Shown here: piece by piece, positions 42,809 through 51,780 of the stretch
How the letters are laid out: every line of letters starts with the position of its first letter
How positions within the stretch are numbered: the first letter of the stretch is position 1
Source of the DNA: Streptomyces griseoluteus
Lineage (GTDB): Bacteria; Actinomycetota; Actinomycetes; Streptomycetales; Streptomycetaceae
Reading direction: 5' to 3'
DNA length: 64,000 bases
Assembly (NCBI RefSeq): GCF_004784465.1
Contig: NZ_SRRU01000017.1
Location: 1 to 64,000, forward strand
Notes under the pieces: model-generated
Told to the model about the DNA's origin: nothing
Databases searched by the model: none
The model's input: only the letters and a program-made list of their open reading frames with translations
Made by a program: the position numbers and the translations under genes

Positions 42809-43374
42809 CGCGGGATGCGCCCCAGGGCGGTCACGGCGGCCTCCGCCAGGGCCGGGTGGGCGAGCGCCTCGGTCAGTACCCGCTTCGCTCGCGGGTCGGC
42901 CAGGGTGCCGAGGCCCTCCACACAGGCGAGGGCGACCCGGCGGTAGGGGTCGTGGGGGCGGAGACGGCGTTCGAGGGTGGTGATGAGCGCGGGGACCGAC
43001 TCGGGGGCCCGCAACCGGACGAGCAGGCGCACCGGTTGCAGGGCATAGGCGACGCGGAGTTCATTGGTGGCGAGCGCGGCGGCCGCCCGCGCGGTACGCG
43101 GGTCCCCGAGCACGGCCAGCGCGTCGGCGGCGGCGGCGCACCGGGGCGGGTCGCGGTGGTTGAGGAGCAGCACCAGGGACTCGAACGCCCGCCGGTCCCC
43201 GGCGACTCCGAGCCGGTAGGCGGCCAACTCGCGGGCCCACAAGGGCTGTCCGGGCGCGGTGAGAACACCGGCCAGCTCGTCCCGGTCCCCGGTGCCCACC
43301 AGCCTCTCGTAGGCGGCCCCACCCCGCGACTCACGCCGTAGGCGTTCGGTGAGAACTCGCAACCCTTCGTCCAC
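42790..43374 (-). CDS. HEAT-repeat protein
   Basis: 194 residues made of helical repeats (ARELAAYRLGVAGDRRAFES, RCAAAADALAVLGDPRTARA and RVALACVEGLGTLADPRAKR), as in PBS-lyase-like HEAT proteins that mediate protein contacts. GTG 43374 was chosen because TACGCT (reverse complement of 43381-43386) lies exactly six bases upstream, a leaderless start. The ATG at 43416 is in frame but has no ribosome site. Confidence 0.7.
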   Translation of the reverse strand: MDEGLRVLTERLRRESRGGAAYERLVGTGDRDELAGVLTAPGQPLWARELAAYRLGVAGDRRAFESLVLLLNHRDPPRCAAAADALAVLGDPRTARAAAALATNELRVAYALQPVRLLVRLRAPESVPALITTLERRLRPHDPYRRVALACVEGLGTLADPRAKRVLTEALAHPALAEAAVTALGRIPRQQQRS

Positions 43375-43452
43375 GCACCCAGCGTAGGCGCGTGATGACG
43401 GTGAAGGGAGGTACATCACAAAGCCGAGTTGGCGCCCGCCACTGGCGCGCTC

Positions 43453-43492
43453 GTTACTCACTGGTTAAGCTCAGACGAGCGAGTTACCCACT
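43453..43492. promoter_or_regulatory. Two direct GTTACYCACT repeats upstream of the hydroxyacyl-CoA dehydrogenase
   Basis: GTTACTCACT (43453-43462) and GTTACCCACT (43483-43492) are exactly 30 bp apart, about three helical turns. An inverted pair CGCTCGT (43448-43454) and ACGAGCG (43475-43481) overlaps them. They lie 230-270 bp before the ATG at 43722 and look like a regulator site for this gene; the binder is unknown. Confidence 0.4.
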
Positions 43493-43721
43493 CGCGCTTC
43501 GGCTGGCGACGGTCTGGTGACGCAACCGTCGAGAGCACGACCCGGCTCCGGGACAGGGCCGGTCGGCAAGTTGGACCGTCATGGGCGTGTGCGCGCCCGG
43601 CACGACGGCACCGGGCGTGTGCGCTTCGCAGCCCGGCAACACCCGCATCCCCGCGCTTCGGCACGCGTCCTCACGCGTGCGGCGCGTTCCTCGTCGTCAC
43701 CACTCTTCCTGGAGTTCCGCG

Positions 43722-45527
43722 ATGGCCACTCCCCTGTCCCACACCCCTCCCTCCCCGCTGCGGACGATCGCCGTGGTCGGTCTCGGCACCATGGGCACCG
43801 GTCTCACCGAGGTCCTGGCGCGGGCCGGCCGCACCGTGGTCGGCATCGACATCGACGCGGCCCAGGCCGCCACCTGCGTCCAGGCGCTGGAGCGCTCCAC
43901 CGCCCGCGCCGTCGAGCGCGGCCGGCTCACCGAGCCCGAGCGCGCCGCCCTGCTGGACCGGGTCACCACCTCGACCGACCTCTCCGCGGCCGCCGACGCC
44001 GACCTCGTGATCGAGGTGGCCCCGGAATCGTACGAGATCAAGCAGCAGATCCTCGCCGAACTGGACCGCGTGGTGCGGCCGGAGGCCATCCTGGCCACCG
44101 GCACCAACGCGCTCTCCGTCACCCGGCTCGCCGCCGGCTCGGAGCGCCCCGAGCGCGTCCTCGGCCTGCACTTCTTCAACCCGGTGCAGGCGATGAAGCT
44201 GGTGGAGGTCGTCTCCTCGGTGCTGACCGCACCCCACGCGGTCACCGCCGTCACCGACCTCGCGGTCGAGCTGGGCAAGGAGCCGGTCGCGGTGGGTGAC
44301 CGCCCCGGATTCGTCGCGGACGGCCTGCTGTTCGGCTATCTGAACCAGGCCGCCGCGATGTACGAGGCGCGCTACGCCTCCCGCGAGGACATCGACGCCG
44401 CGATGCGGCTGGGCTGCGGTCTGCCGATGGGCCCGCTCGCCCTGCTGGACCTGATCGGCGTGGACACCGCCCGCCGGGTCCTGGAGGCGATGTACGCCGA
44501 GTCCCGCGACCGGCTGCACGCCCCGGCGCCGATCCTGAAGCAGCTCAGCCAGGCGGGCCTGACCGGCCGCAAGGCGGGCCGCGGCTTCTACACCTACGCG
44601 GCTCCGGGCAGCGCCGAGACCGTCCCGGACGCCCTCACCCCGGCGCCCGGCAGCGCCGCGACGACGGGCCGTACTGTGCGCTCGGTGGGCGTGGCCGGGT
44701 CCGGCACGATGGCGTCGGGCATCGCGGAGGTGTTCGCCAAGGCCGGGTTCGAGGTGATCCTGGCCGCCCGCAGCGAGGAGAAGGCACAGGCCGCCAAGGC
44801 GCGCGTCGGCAAGTCGCTGGACCGCTCGGTCGCCAAGGGCCGCCTGACCGCCGAGTCGGCGGCCGGGATGCTGGAGCGGATCACCCCGGCCGGCGGCTAC
44901 GAGGCGTTCGCGGACGTCGACCTGGCCGTGGAGGCGGTCGCGGAGGACCTGGACGTCAAGCGGCAGCTCTTCCAGGCGCTGGACAAGGTCTGCAAGCCGG
45001 GCGCGGTCCTGGCCACCACCACCTCCTCGCTGCCCGTCGTCGCCTGCGCCCGCGCCACCTCGCGCCCGCAGGACGTCATCGGCATGCACTTCTTCAACCC
45101 GGCCCCGGCGATGAAGCTGGTGGAGGTGGTCCGCACGGTCCTCACCGCCGACGACACCCATGCCACCGTCCGCGAGGTCTGCGCCAAGCTGGGCAAGCAC
45201 CCGGTGGACTGCGGTGACCGCGCCGGCTTCATCGTGAACGCGCTGCTGTTCCCGTACCTGAACAACGCGATCAAGATGGTCGAGGAGCACTACGCGACCC
45301 TGGACGACATCGACGCGGCGATGCGGCTGGGCGGCGGCTACCCGATGGGCCCGTTCGAACTGCTGGACGTGGTCGGTCTCGATGTCTCGCTGGCCATCGA
45401 GAAGGTGCTGCACCGCGAGTTCCGCGACCCGGGTCTCGCCCCGGCGCCGCTGCTGGAGCACCTGGTGGCGGCGGGCTGCCTGGGCCGCAAGACCGGCCGG
45501 GGCTTCCGCGAGTATGCCCGCCGCTGA
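43722..45527 (+). CDS. Tandem-duplicated 3-hydroxyacyl-CoA dehydrogenase
   Basis: 601 residues, two similar halves of about 300. Each has its own nucleotide motif (VVGLGTMGTG and VAGSGTMASG), catalytic HFFNP (LHFFNPVQAMKLVEVV and MHFFNPAPAMKLVEVV) and C-terminal GLPMGPLALLDLIG or GYPMGPFELLDVVG. It oxidises 3-hydroxyacyl-CoA with NAD(P); next to the ethylmalonyl-CoA operon it may handle 3-hydroxybutyryl-CoA and supply crotonyl-CoA. The ATG at 43722 follows TGGAG. It is unlike the usual FadB fusion, since no enoyl-CoA hydratase domain is attached. Confidence 0.92.
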   Translation: MATPLSHTPPSPLRTIAVVGLGTMGTGLTEVLARAGRTVVGIDIDAAQAATCVQALERSTARAVERGRLTEPERAALLDRVTTSTDLSAAADADLVIEVAPESYEIKQQILAELDRVVRPEAILATGTNALSVTRLAAGSERPERVLGLHFFNPVQAMKLVEVVSSVLTAPHAVTAVTDLAVELGKEPVAVGDRPGFVADGLLFGYLNQAAAMYEARYASREDIDAAMRLGCGLPMGPLALLDLIGVDTARRVLEAMYAESRDRLHAPAPILKQLSQAGLTGRKAGRGFYTYAAPGSAETVPDALTPAPGSAATTGRTVRSVGVAGSGTMASGIAEVFAKAGFEVILAARSEEKAQAAKARVGKSLDRSVAKGRLTAESAAGMLERITPAGGYEAFADVDLAVEAVAEDLDVKRQLFQALDKVCKPGAVLATTTSSLPVVACARATSRPQDVIGMHFFNPAPAMKLVEVVRTVLTADDTHATVREVCAKLGKHPVDCGDRAGFIVNALLFPYLNNAIKMVEEHYATLDDIDAAMRLGGGYPMGPFELLDVVGLDVSLAIEKVLHREFRDPGLAPAPLLEHLVAAGCLGRKTGRGFREYARR

Positions 45528-45663
45528 CGGCGGCGGTCTCCGGGACGGGCCGGAGTGGGGCGGGCTGCTCGAACCGGGCGGCCTCACCCCGCCCGGCCGG
45601 GCTCCCACCCGCTCCGGGGACGAGGGCCTCCCGGCACCCGCGCGTGGCACGGCGTCCATGCAG

Positions 45664-45669
45664 TACGTT
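45664..45669 (+). promoter_or_regulatory. -10 hexamer TACGTT for a leaderless TetR mRNA
   Basis: TACGTT lies six bases before the ATG at 45676, indicating a promoter of its own within the gap after the dehydrogenase. Confidence 0.4.
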
Positions 45670-45675
45670 CGGGTC

Positions 45676-46485
45676 ATGTCCCAGCCCGTCAGGTCCTCAC
45701 GTACATCCGCCGCCTCCGACGCCCCGGAGAGCGCCGCGGGCGGCCGCGCCGCCGCCCAGCGGCTGAAGATGCGCCGGGAACTGGCGGCGGCCGCGATGGA
45801 GCTCTTCGCGTCCAAGGGGTACGAGGCGACCACGGTGGACGAGATCGCGGCGGCGGCCGGGGTCGCCCGGCGCACGTTCTTCCGCCACTTCCGTTCCAAG
45901 GAAGAGGCGATCTTCCCCGACCACGACGACACCCTGATCCGGGCCGAGGCGGTGCTCAACGCGGCCCCGGCGCACGAGCACCCGCTCGACACCGTGTGCC
46001 GCGGGATCAAGGAGGTCATGCGGATGTACGCGGCCCAGCCGGAGATCTCGGTGGCCCGCTACCGGCTGACCCGCGAGGTGCCGACGCTGCGCGAGGCGGA
46101 GATCGCCTCGGTGGCCCGCTACGAGCGGCTGTTCACCCGCTATCTGCTGGGCCACTTCGACGAGCGGGCGCACGCCGACGACGCCAACGACGATCCGCTG
46201 CTGGCCGAGGTCGCCGCGTCCGCCGTGGTCACCGCCCACAACCATGTGCTGCGGCGCTGGCTGCGGGCGGACGGCCAGGGCGACGTGGAGGCGCAGCTCG
46301 ACCACGCCTTCGCCATCGTGCGCCGGACCTTCGGCAGCGGTATCGGCGCCGGCCGGAGCACGGCCGCCACGGCCGCTCCGGCGACGGTCTCCGCGCAGGG
46401 TGAGGTGCTGGTGACGGTCGCCCGCACCGACGCCCCGCTCGACGAGGTCATGCGGACCATCGAGCAGGCACTCAAGGAGCGCTGA
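45676..46485 (+). CDS. TetR-family regulator adjoining the ethylmalonyl-CoA operon
   Basis: 269 residues. Helix-turn-helix at about residues 35-80 (ELAAAAMELFASKGYEATTV then DEIAAAAGVARRTFFRHFRS). The C-terminal domain has no recognised ligand class. Placed between the dehydrogenase and ccr and followed by a terminator, it is the obvious candidate to bind the palindromes upstream of ccr. The frame upstream is open to 45382, but ATG 45676 is preferred as a leaderless start. Confidence 0.88.
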   Translation: MSQPVRSSRTSAASDAPESAAGGRAAAQRLKMRRELAAAAMELFASKGYEATTVDEIAAAAGVARRTFFRHFRSKEEAIFPDHDDTLIRAEAVLNAAPAHEHPLDTVCRGIKEVMRMYAAQPEISVARYRLTREVPTLREAEIASVARYERLFTRYLLGHFDERAHADDANDDPLLAEVAASAVVTAHNHVLRRWLRADGQGDVEAQLDHAFAIVRRTFGSGIGAGRSTAATAAPATVSAQGEVLVTVARTDAPLDEVMRTIEQALKER

Positions 46486-46507
46486 GCGCGCCTTTCCCGC
46501 TGTGACG

Positions 46508-46535
46508 ACGGCCACCCTTCGGGGTGGCCGTTTTG
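46508..46535 (+). terminator. Rho-independent terminator after tetR
   Basis: CGGCCACCC (46509-46517), loop TTCG, and GGGTGGCCG (46522-46530) form a strong stem with an extra A-U pair, followed by TTTT. It separates tetR from the ccr transcript. Confidence 0.8.
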
Positions 46536-46906
46536 CCATGTCCGGGCCCGTTATCTGGCACCTTCCGGGGCCCGTTCGATCGATCATCGCTCATTTGTTA
46601 CGTAAAGATTTCATGTGAGAGGAAGTTCTGGCACTCAGTGCCTTGCCGCCTGACACGCGGTGTCATACGTTGAGAGTGTCCGGACGGCCGGCGCGTAGCG
46701 AAATCCCGCGCGTCGGCTGTCCCCGCAAGCCACCCGGCTCGCGCGTCCGGACGCCTGCGTCACAGGCAACCTCCCGCGCCACAAAGCGCCGCCGAAGCAC
46801 CCGCCGACAACCGACGGCACACCCCTCGCACCCCCGAGCGCACTTCCCGCACCGACGAAACCCCAGCGCCCCTCCCTCAAGGGCGCTCACCGCCGGAGGC
46901 AATACC
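46536..46906 (+). promoter_or_regulatory. ccr operon control region
   Basis: About 370 bp without a gene. It holds an AT-rich stretch near 46590-46615, the promoter and palindromes listed separately at 46630-46671, and then an apparent untranslated leader of about 230 nt that is open in the ccr frame but lacks ccr-like codon use. The start GTG (46907) has GGAGG seven bases before it. Confidence 0.6.
46630..46671 (+). promoter_or_regulatory. ccr promoter with two perfect palindromes
   Basis: GGCACT-C-AGTGCC (46630-46642) is followed by a -35 TTGCCG (46643-46648), a 17-bp spacer and a -10 TACGTT (46666-46671). The spacer contains TGACAC-GCG-GTGTCA (46651-46665), a perfect 15-bp inverted repeat. 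A protein bound there would block the promoter; a protein at the upstream site could repress or activate. Confidence 0.65.
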
Positions 46907-48247
46907 GTGACCGTGAAGGACATCCTCGCCGCGATCCAGTCGGACGCCACGTCCGCCGACTTCGCCGCCATCCCGCTGCCCGAGTCGTACCGCGCGATCA
47001 CCGTGCACAAGGACGAGACGGAGATGTTCGCGGGTCTTGAGACCCGCGACAAGGACCCCCGAAAGTCCACCCACCTCGACGAGGTGCCGCTGCCCGAGCT
47101 GGGCCCGGGCGAGGCCCTGGTGGCCGTCATGGCCTCCTCGGTGAACTACAACTCGGTGTGGACCTCGATCTTCGAGCCGTTGTCCACCTTCGGGTTCCTG
47201 GAGCGCTACGGGCGCACCAACGAGCTGGCCAAGCGGCACGACCTGCCGTACCACATCATCGGCTCCGACCTCGCGGGCGTCGTCCTGCGCACCGGCCCCG
47301 GTGTGAACGCCTGGAAGCCCGGTGACGAGGTCGTCGCGCACTGTCTCTCCGTCGAGATGGAGTCCTCCGACGGCCACAACGACACGATGCTCGACCCCGA
47401 GCAGCGCATCTGGGGCTTCGAGACCAACTTCGGCGGGCTCGCGGAGATCGCCCTCGTCAAGTCCAACCAGCTCATGCCGAAGCCCGGCCACCTGAGCTGG
47501 GAGGAGGCCGCCGCCCCCGGTCTGGTCAACTCCACCGCCTACCGCCAGCTCGTCTCCCGCAACGGCGCCGGGATGAAGCAGGGCGACAACGTGCTGATCT
47601 GGGGCGCGAGCGGCGGGCTCGGCTCGTACGCCACCCAGTTCGCCCTCGCCGGCGGCGCCAACCCGATCTGTGTCGTCTCCAGCGACCAGAAGGCCGACAT
47701 CTGCCGCTCGATGGGCGCCGAGGCGATCATCGACCGCAACGCCGAGGGCTACAAGTTCTGGAAGGACGAGCGGACCCAGGACCCCAAGGAGTGGAAGCGC
47801 TTCGGCAAGCGCATCCGCGAGCTGACCGGCGGCGAGGACATCGACATCGTCTTCGAGCACCCCGGCCGCGAGACCTTCGGCGCCAGCGTCTTCGTCACCC
47901 GCAAGGGCGGCACCATCACCACCTGCGCCTCGACCTCGGGCTACATGCACGAGTACGACAACCGCTACCTGTGGATGTCGCTCAAGCGCATCATCGGCTC
48001 CCACTTCGCCAACTACCGCGAGGCGTGGGAGGCCAACCGCCTGATCGCCAAGGGCAAGATCCACCCGACGCTGTCCAAGGTGTACTCCCTGGAGGACACC
48101 GGCCAGGCCGCGTACGACGTGCACCGCAACCTCCACCAGGGCAAGGTCGGCGTGCTGTGCCTGGCCCCCGAGGAGGGTCTCGGCGTCCGCGACACCGAGC
48201 TGCGCGCCGAGCACATCGACGCGATCAACCGCTTCCGCAACGTCTGA
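46907..48247 (+). CDS. ccrA: Crotonyl-CoA carboxylase/reductase
   Basis: 446 residues, the typical length. Reductively carboxylates crotonyl-CoA with NADPH and CO2 to ethylmalonyl-CoA, an important extender and C4-unit source in Streptomyces. Distinctive: AITVHKDETEMFAGLETRDK, the zinc-less medium-chain reductase core, NADPH-binding IWGASGGLGSYA and EHPGRETFGASVF. It closely resembles recalled Streptomyces Ccr1 sequences. The GTG at 46907 follows GGAGG. First gene of a five-gene ethylmalonyl-CoA operon. Confidence 0.96.
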   Translation: MTVKDILAAIQSDATSADFAAIPLPESYRAITVHKDETEMFAGLETRDKDPRKSTHLDEVPLPELGPGEALVAVMASSVNYNSVWTSIFEPLSTFGFLERYGRTNELAKRHDLPYHIIGSDLAGVVLRTGPGVNAWKPGDEVVAHCLSVEMESSDGHNDTMLDPEQRIWGFETNFGGLAEIALVKSNQLMPKPGHLSWEEAAAPGLVNSTAYRQLVSRNGAGMKQGDNVLIWGASGGLGSYATQFALAGGANPICVVSSDQKADICRSMGAEAIIDRNAEGYKFWKDERTQDPKEWKRFGKRIRELTGGEDIDIVFEHPGRETFGASVFVTRKGGTITTCASTSGYMHEYDNRYLWMSLKRIIGSHFANYREAWEANRLIAKGKIHPTLSKVYSLEDTGQAAYDVHRNLHQGKVGVLCLAPEEGLGVRDTELRAEHIDAINRFRNV

Positions 48248-48257
48248 GGAGCGACCC

Positions 48258-50303
48258 GTGACAGAGCGTCAGGCGCCGCAGGCGCGTCAGAAGGACCGTC
48301 CGTGGCTCATGCGGACCTACGCCGGGCACTCGACGGCGGAGGCGTCCAACGAGCTGTACCGGCGCAACCTCGCCAAGGGCCAGACCGGTCTGTCGGTGGC
48401 GTTCGACCTGCCCACCCAGACCGGCTACGACGCCGACCACATCCTCGCCCGCGGCGAGGTCGGCCGGGTCGGCGTGCCCGTCTCGCATCTGGGTGACATG
48501 CGCAGGCTGTTCCAGGACATCCCCCTGGACCAGATGAACACCTCGATGACGATCAACGCCACCGCCATGTGGCTGCTGGCGCTCTATCAGGTCGTCGCCG
48601 AGGAGCAGGGTGTCGACATCACCCGGCTCCAGGGCACGACCCAGAACGACATCGTCAAGGAGTACCTCTCGCGCGGGACGCACGTCTTCCCGCCGGGACC
48701 CTCGCTCCGGCTGACGACCGACATGATCGCGTACACGGTGTCCCACATCCCCAAGTGGAACCCGATCAACATCTGCAGCTACCACCTCCAGGAGGCCGGC
48801 GCCACGCCGGTCCAGGAGATCGCCTACGCCATGTCCACCGCCATCGCGGTGCTGGACGCGGTGCGCGACTCGGGCCAGGTGCCCGAGGAGCGCATGGGCG
48901 ACGTCGTGGCCCGGATCTCCTTCTTCGTCAACGCGGGCGTCCGCTTCGTCGAGGAGATGTGCAAGATGCGCGCCTTCGGCCGCATCTGGGACCAGGTCAC
49001 CCGCGAGCGGTACGGCATCGAGAACCCCAAGCAGCGCCGGTTCCGCTACGGCGTCCAGGTCAACTCGCTCGGCCTGACCGAGGCGCAGCCGGAGAACAAC
49101 GTCCAGCGCATCGTGCTGGAGATGCTGGCCGTGACGCTGTCGAAGGACGCCCGCGCGCGTGCGGTGCAGCTCCCCGCCTGGAACGAGGCGCTGGGCCTGC
49201 CCCGGCCCTGGGACCAGCAGTGGTCGCTGCGCATCCAGCAGGTGCTGGCGCACGAGAGCGACCTGCTGGAGTACGAGGACATCTTCGCCGGCTCGCACGT
49301 CATCGAGGAGAAGGTGTCCGCCCTGGTGGACGAGTCCTTCGCGGAGATGGCCCGGATCGAGGAGATGGGCGGCGCGATGGCCGCCGTGGAGTCCGGCTAC
49401 CTCAAGGCCCAGCTGGTGGCCTCGCACGCCGAGCGGCGGGCGCGGATCGAGTCGGGCGAGGAGAAGATCATCGGCGTCAACATCTTCGAGACGACCGAGC
49501 CCAACCCGCTCACCGCCGACCTGGACACCGCGATCCAGACGGTCGACCCGGCCGTGGAGAACCGGGTGATCGAGGCGCTGGGCACCTGGCGGGACACCCG
49601 CTACCAGCCGCCCTTCAACCACCCGCGCCCGTGCAAGGCGCTGGAGAAGCTGAAGGAGGCCGCCAAGGGCACCGACAACCTCATGGAGGCCACCCTGGAG
49701 TGCGCCCGCGCCGGTGTCACGACCGGCGAGTGGGCGGGGGCGCTGCGCGAGGTGTTCGGCGAGTACCGGGCGCCGACCGGCGTCTCCTCCGCGCCGGTGG
49801 CGGTCCCCGCCGAGGCCGGGTCCGCGATGGCCGGGGTGCGGGCGCGGGTGGACGCCACCGCGCGCGACCTGGGCGTGGGCAAGCTGCGCTTCCTGGTGGG
49901 CAAGCCGGGCCTGGACGGGCACTCCAACGGCGCCGAGCAGATCGCCGTACGCGCCCGTGACGCCGGGTTCGAGGTGGTCTACCAGGGCATCCGGCTGACC
50001 CCGGAGCAGATAGTGGACGCCGCCCTCGCGGAGGACGTGCACGCGGTCGGCCTGTCCATCCTGTCCGGCTCGCACGCCCAGTTGGTGCCGGACGTGCTGG
50101 ACCGGCTGCGCGAGGCCGGGGCGCACGACATCCCGGTGATCGCGGGCGGGATCATCCCCAATGCCGACGCCGAACTGCTGAAATCGGCCGGCGTGGCCGC
50201 CGTGTTCACCCCGAAGGACTTCGACATCACCGGAATCATCGGCCGTATCGTCGACGAGATCCGGACAGCGAACAAGCTCGACCCCCTGGAGGTCCCCGCA
50301 TGA
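48258..50303 (+). CDS. meaA: Ethylmalonyl-CoA mutase, B12-dependent (protein MeaA)
   Basis: 681 residues: a methylmalonyl-CoA mutase-like catalytic barrel (about 1-520) and a C-terminal cobalamin-binding domain with DGHSNGAEQI (DxHxxG motif), VVYQGIRLTPEQIVDAALAE and GLSILSGSHAQL. It converts ethylmalonyl-CoA to methylsuccinyl-CoA. Catalytic and binding residues look intact and there is no truncation. The GTG follows GAGGAG, ten bases after the ccr stop. Confidence 0.95.
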   Translation: MTERQAPQARQKDRPWLMRTYAGHSTAEASNELYRRNLAKGQTGLSVAFDLPTQTGYDADHILARGEVGRVGVPVSHLGDMRRLFQDIPLDQMNTSMTINATAMWLLALYQVVAEEQGVDITRLQGTTQNDIVKEYLSRGTHVFPPGPSLRLTTDMIAYTVSHIPKWNPINICSYHLQEAGATPVQEIAYAMSTAIAVLDAVRDSGQVPEERMGDVVARISFFVNAGVRFVEEMCKMRAFGRIWDQVTRERYGIENPKQRRFRYGVQVNSLGLTEAQPENNVQRIVLEMLAVTLSKDARARAVQLPAWNEALGLPRPWDQQWSLRIQQVLAHESDLLEYEDIFAGSHVIEEKVSALVDESFAEMARIEEMGGAMAAVESGYLKAQLVASHAERRARIESGEEKIIGVNIFETTEPNPLTADLDTAIQTVDPAVENRVIEALGTWRDTRYQPPFNHPRPCKALEKLKEAAKGTDNLMEATLECARAGVTTGEWAGALREVFGEYRAPTGVSSAPVAVPAEAGSAMAGVRARVDATARDLGVGKLRFLVGKPGLDGHSNGAEQIAVRARDAGFEVVYQGIRLTPEQIVDAALAEDVHAVGLSILSGSHAQLVPDVLDRLREAGAHDIPVIAGGIIPNADAELLKSAGVAAVFTPKDFDITGIIGRIVDEIRTANKLDPLEVPA

Positions 50304-51265
50304 CGACCCCTGTCAACCGCCTGCGTCCGCGCCGCTCCTGTCTGGCGGTGCCGGGCAGCAATCCGCGGTTCCTGGAGAAGGCGCAGGGTCTCCCGGCCGA
50401 CCAGGTCTTCCTGGACCTGGAGGACGCGTGCGCGCCGCTCGCCAAGCCGGAGGCGCGGCACACCATCGTCAAGTTCCTCAATGAGGGCGACTGGACGGGC
50501 AAGACGCGGGTCGTACGGGTCAACGACTGGACGACCGAGTGGACGTACCGCGATGTCGTGACGGTCGTCGAGGGCGCCGGCCCCAACCTCGACTGCATCA
50601 TGCTGCCCAAGGTGCAGAACGCCCAGCAGGTGGTCGCCCTGGACCTGCTGCTGACGCAGATCGAGAAGACGATGGGCTTCGAGGTCGGCCGCATCGGCAT
50701 CGAGGCCCAGATCGAGAACGCCCAGGGTCTCAACAACGTCAACGAGATCGCGGCTGCCAGTCCGCGTATCGAGACGATCATCTTCGGTCCGGCCGACTTC
50801 ATGGCGTCGATCAACATGAAGTCGCTCGTGGTGGGCGAGCAGCCGCCCGGTTACCCGGCGGACGCCTACCACTACATCCTCATGAAGATCCTGATGGCCG
50901 CCCGCGCCAACGACCTCCAGGCGATCGACGGCCCCTACCTCCAGATCCGCAACGTGGACGGCTTCCGCGAGGTCGCCGGCCGTGCCGCCGCCCTCGGCTT
51001 CGACGGCAAGTGGGTGCTGCACCCCGGCCAGGTGGACGCCGCCAACGAGGTCTTCTCCCCCTCGCAGGAGGACTACGACCACGCCGAGCTGATCCTGGAC
51101 GCCTACGAGTACTGCACCTCCGAGGCGGGCGGCAAGAAGGGTTCGGCGATGCTCGGCGACGAGATGATCGACGAGGCCAGCCGCAAGATGGCCCTGGTCA
51201 TCGCGGGCAAGGGCCGCGCGGCCGGGATGCGGCGGACGTCCAAGTTCGAGATTCCGGAGGCGTGA
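50300..51265 (+). CDS. L-malyl-CoA/beta-methylmalyl-CoA lyase (CitE-like HpcH/HpaI family)
   Basis: 321 residues. Aldolase-type barrel with the metal/substrate signatures RRSCLAVPGSNPRFLEKAQG, DQVFLDLEDACAP and GIEAQIENAQGLNNVNEI, plus FGPADFMASINMKS. In the ethylmalonyl-CoA pathway it splits beta-methylmalyl-CoA to glyoxylate and propionyl-CoA. Its ATG overlaps the meaA stop (ATGA). Confidence 0.93.
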   Translation: MTTPVNRLRPRRSCLAVPGSNPRFLEKAQGLPADQVFLDLEDACAPLAKPEARHTIVKFLNEGDWTGKTRVVRVNDWTTEWTYRDVVTVVEGAGPNLDCIMLPKVQNAQQVVALDLLLTQIEKTMGFEVGRIGIEAQIENAQGLNNVNEIAAASPRIETIIFGPADFMASINMKSLVVGEQPPGYPADAYHYILMKILMAARANDLQAIDGPYLQIRNVDGFREVAGRAAALGFDGKWVLHPGQVDAANEVFSPSQEDYDHAELILDAYEYCTSEAGGKKGSAMLGDEMIDEASRKMALVIAGKGRAAGMRRTSKFEIPEA

Positions 51266-51267
51266 GC

Positions 51268-51780
51268 ATGCAGTTCGGGCGCACCTACGAGGAGTTCGAG
51301 GTCGGGGCCGTCTACAAGCACTGGCCCGGCAAGACGGTCACCGAGTACGACGACCACCTCTTCTGCCTCCTCACCATGAACCACCACCCGCTCCACATGG
51401 ACGCCAACTACGCCGAGAGCACCACGGACTTCGGCAAGAACGTGGTGGTCGGCAACTACATCTACTCGCTGCTGCTCGGCATGTCGGTGCCGGACGTGTC
51501 CGGCAAGGCGATCGCCAACCTGGAGATCGAGTCGCTGCGGCACGTGGCGCCGACCTTCCACGGCGACACCATCTACGGCGAGACGACCGTGCTCGACAAG
51601 TGGCCGTCGAAGTCGAAGAACGACCGCGGGATCGTGCACGTCGAGACCAAGGGCTACAAGCAGGACGGCACCCTGGTGTGCGTCTTCCGCCGCAAGGTCA
51701 TGGTGCCGACCGAGACGTACATCAAGGAGCGCGGCGGCGAGCAGCCCGGCCGCCCCGAGCTCAAGGAGCAGGTGAAGTAG
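51268..51780 (+). CDS. Mesaconyl-CoA hydratase-like MaoC-family dehydratase
   Basis: 170 residues with one hot-dog MaoC domain; MNHHPLHMDANYAESTTDFG and VVVGNYIYSLLLGMSV are the typical hydratase-2-like motifs. The expected reaction is hydration of mesaconyl-CoA to beta-methylmalyl-CoA. It is about half the length of the fused Mch enzymes of alphaproteobacteria. The ATG at 51268 follows GGAGG; the stop is directly adjacent to the next start. Confidence 0.88.
   Translation: MQFGRTYEEFEVGAVYKHWPGKTVTEYDDHLFCLLTMNHHPLHMDANYAESTTDFGKNVVVGNYIYSLLLGMSVPDVSGKAIANLEIESLRHVAPTFHGDTIYGETTVLDKWPSKSKNDRGIVHVETKGYKQDGTLVCVFRRKVMVPTETYIKERGGEQPGRPELKEQVK

Noticed and set aside
46643..46906. In-frame upstream extension of the ccr gene
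   Set aside because: Open but lacks ccr-like codon use, crosses the proposed -10 and start of transcription, and a good ribosome site precedes GTG 46907.
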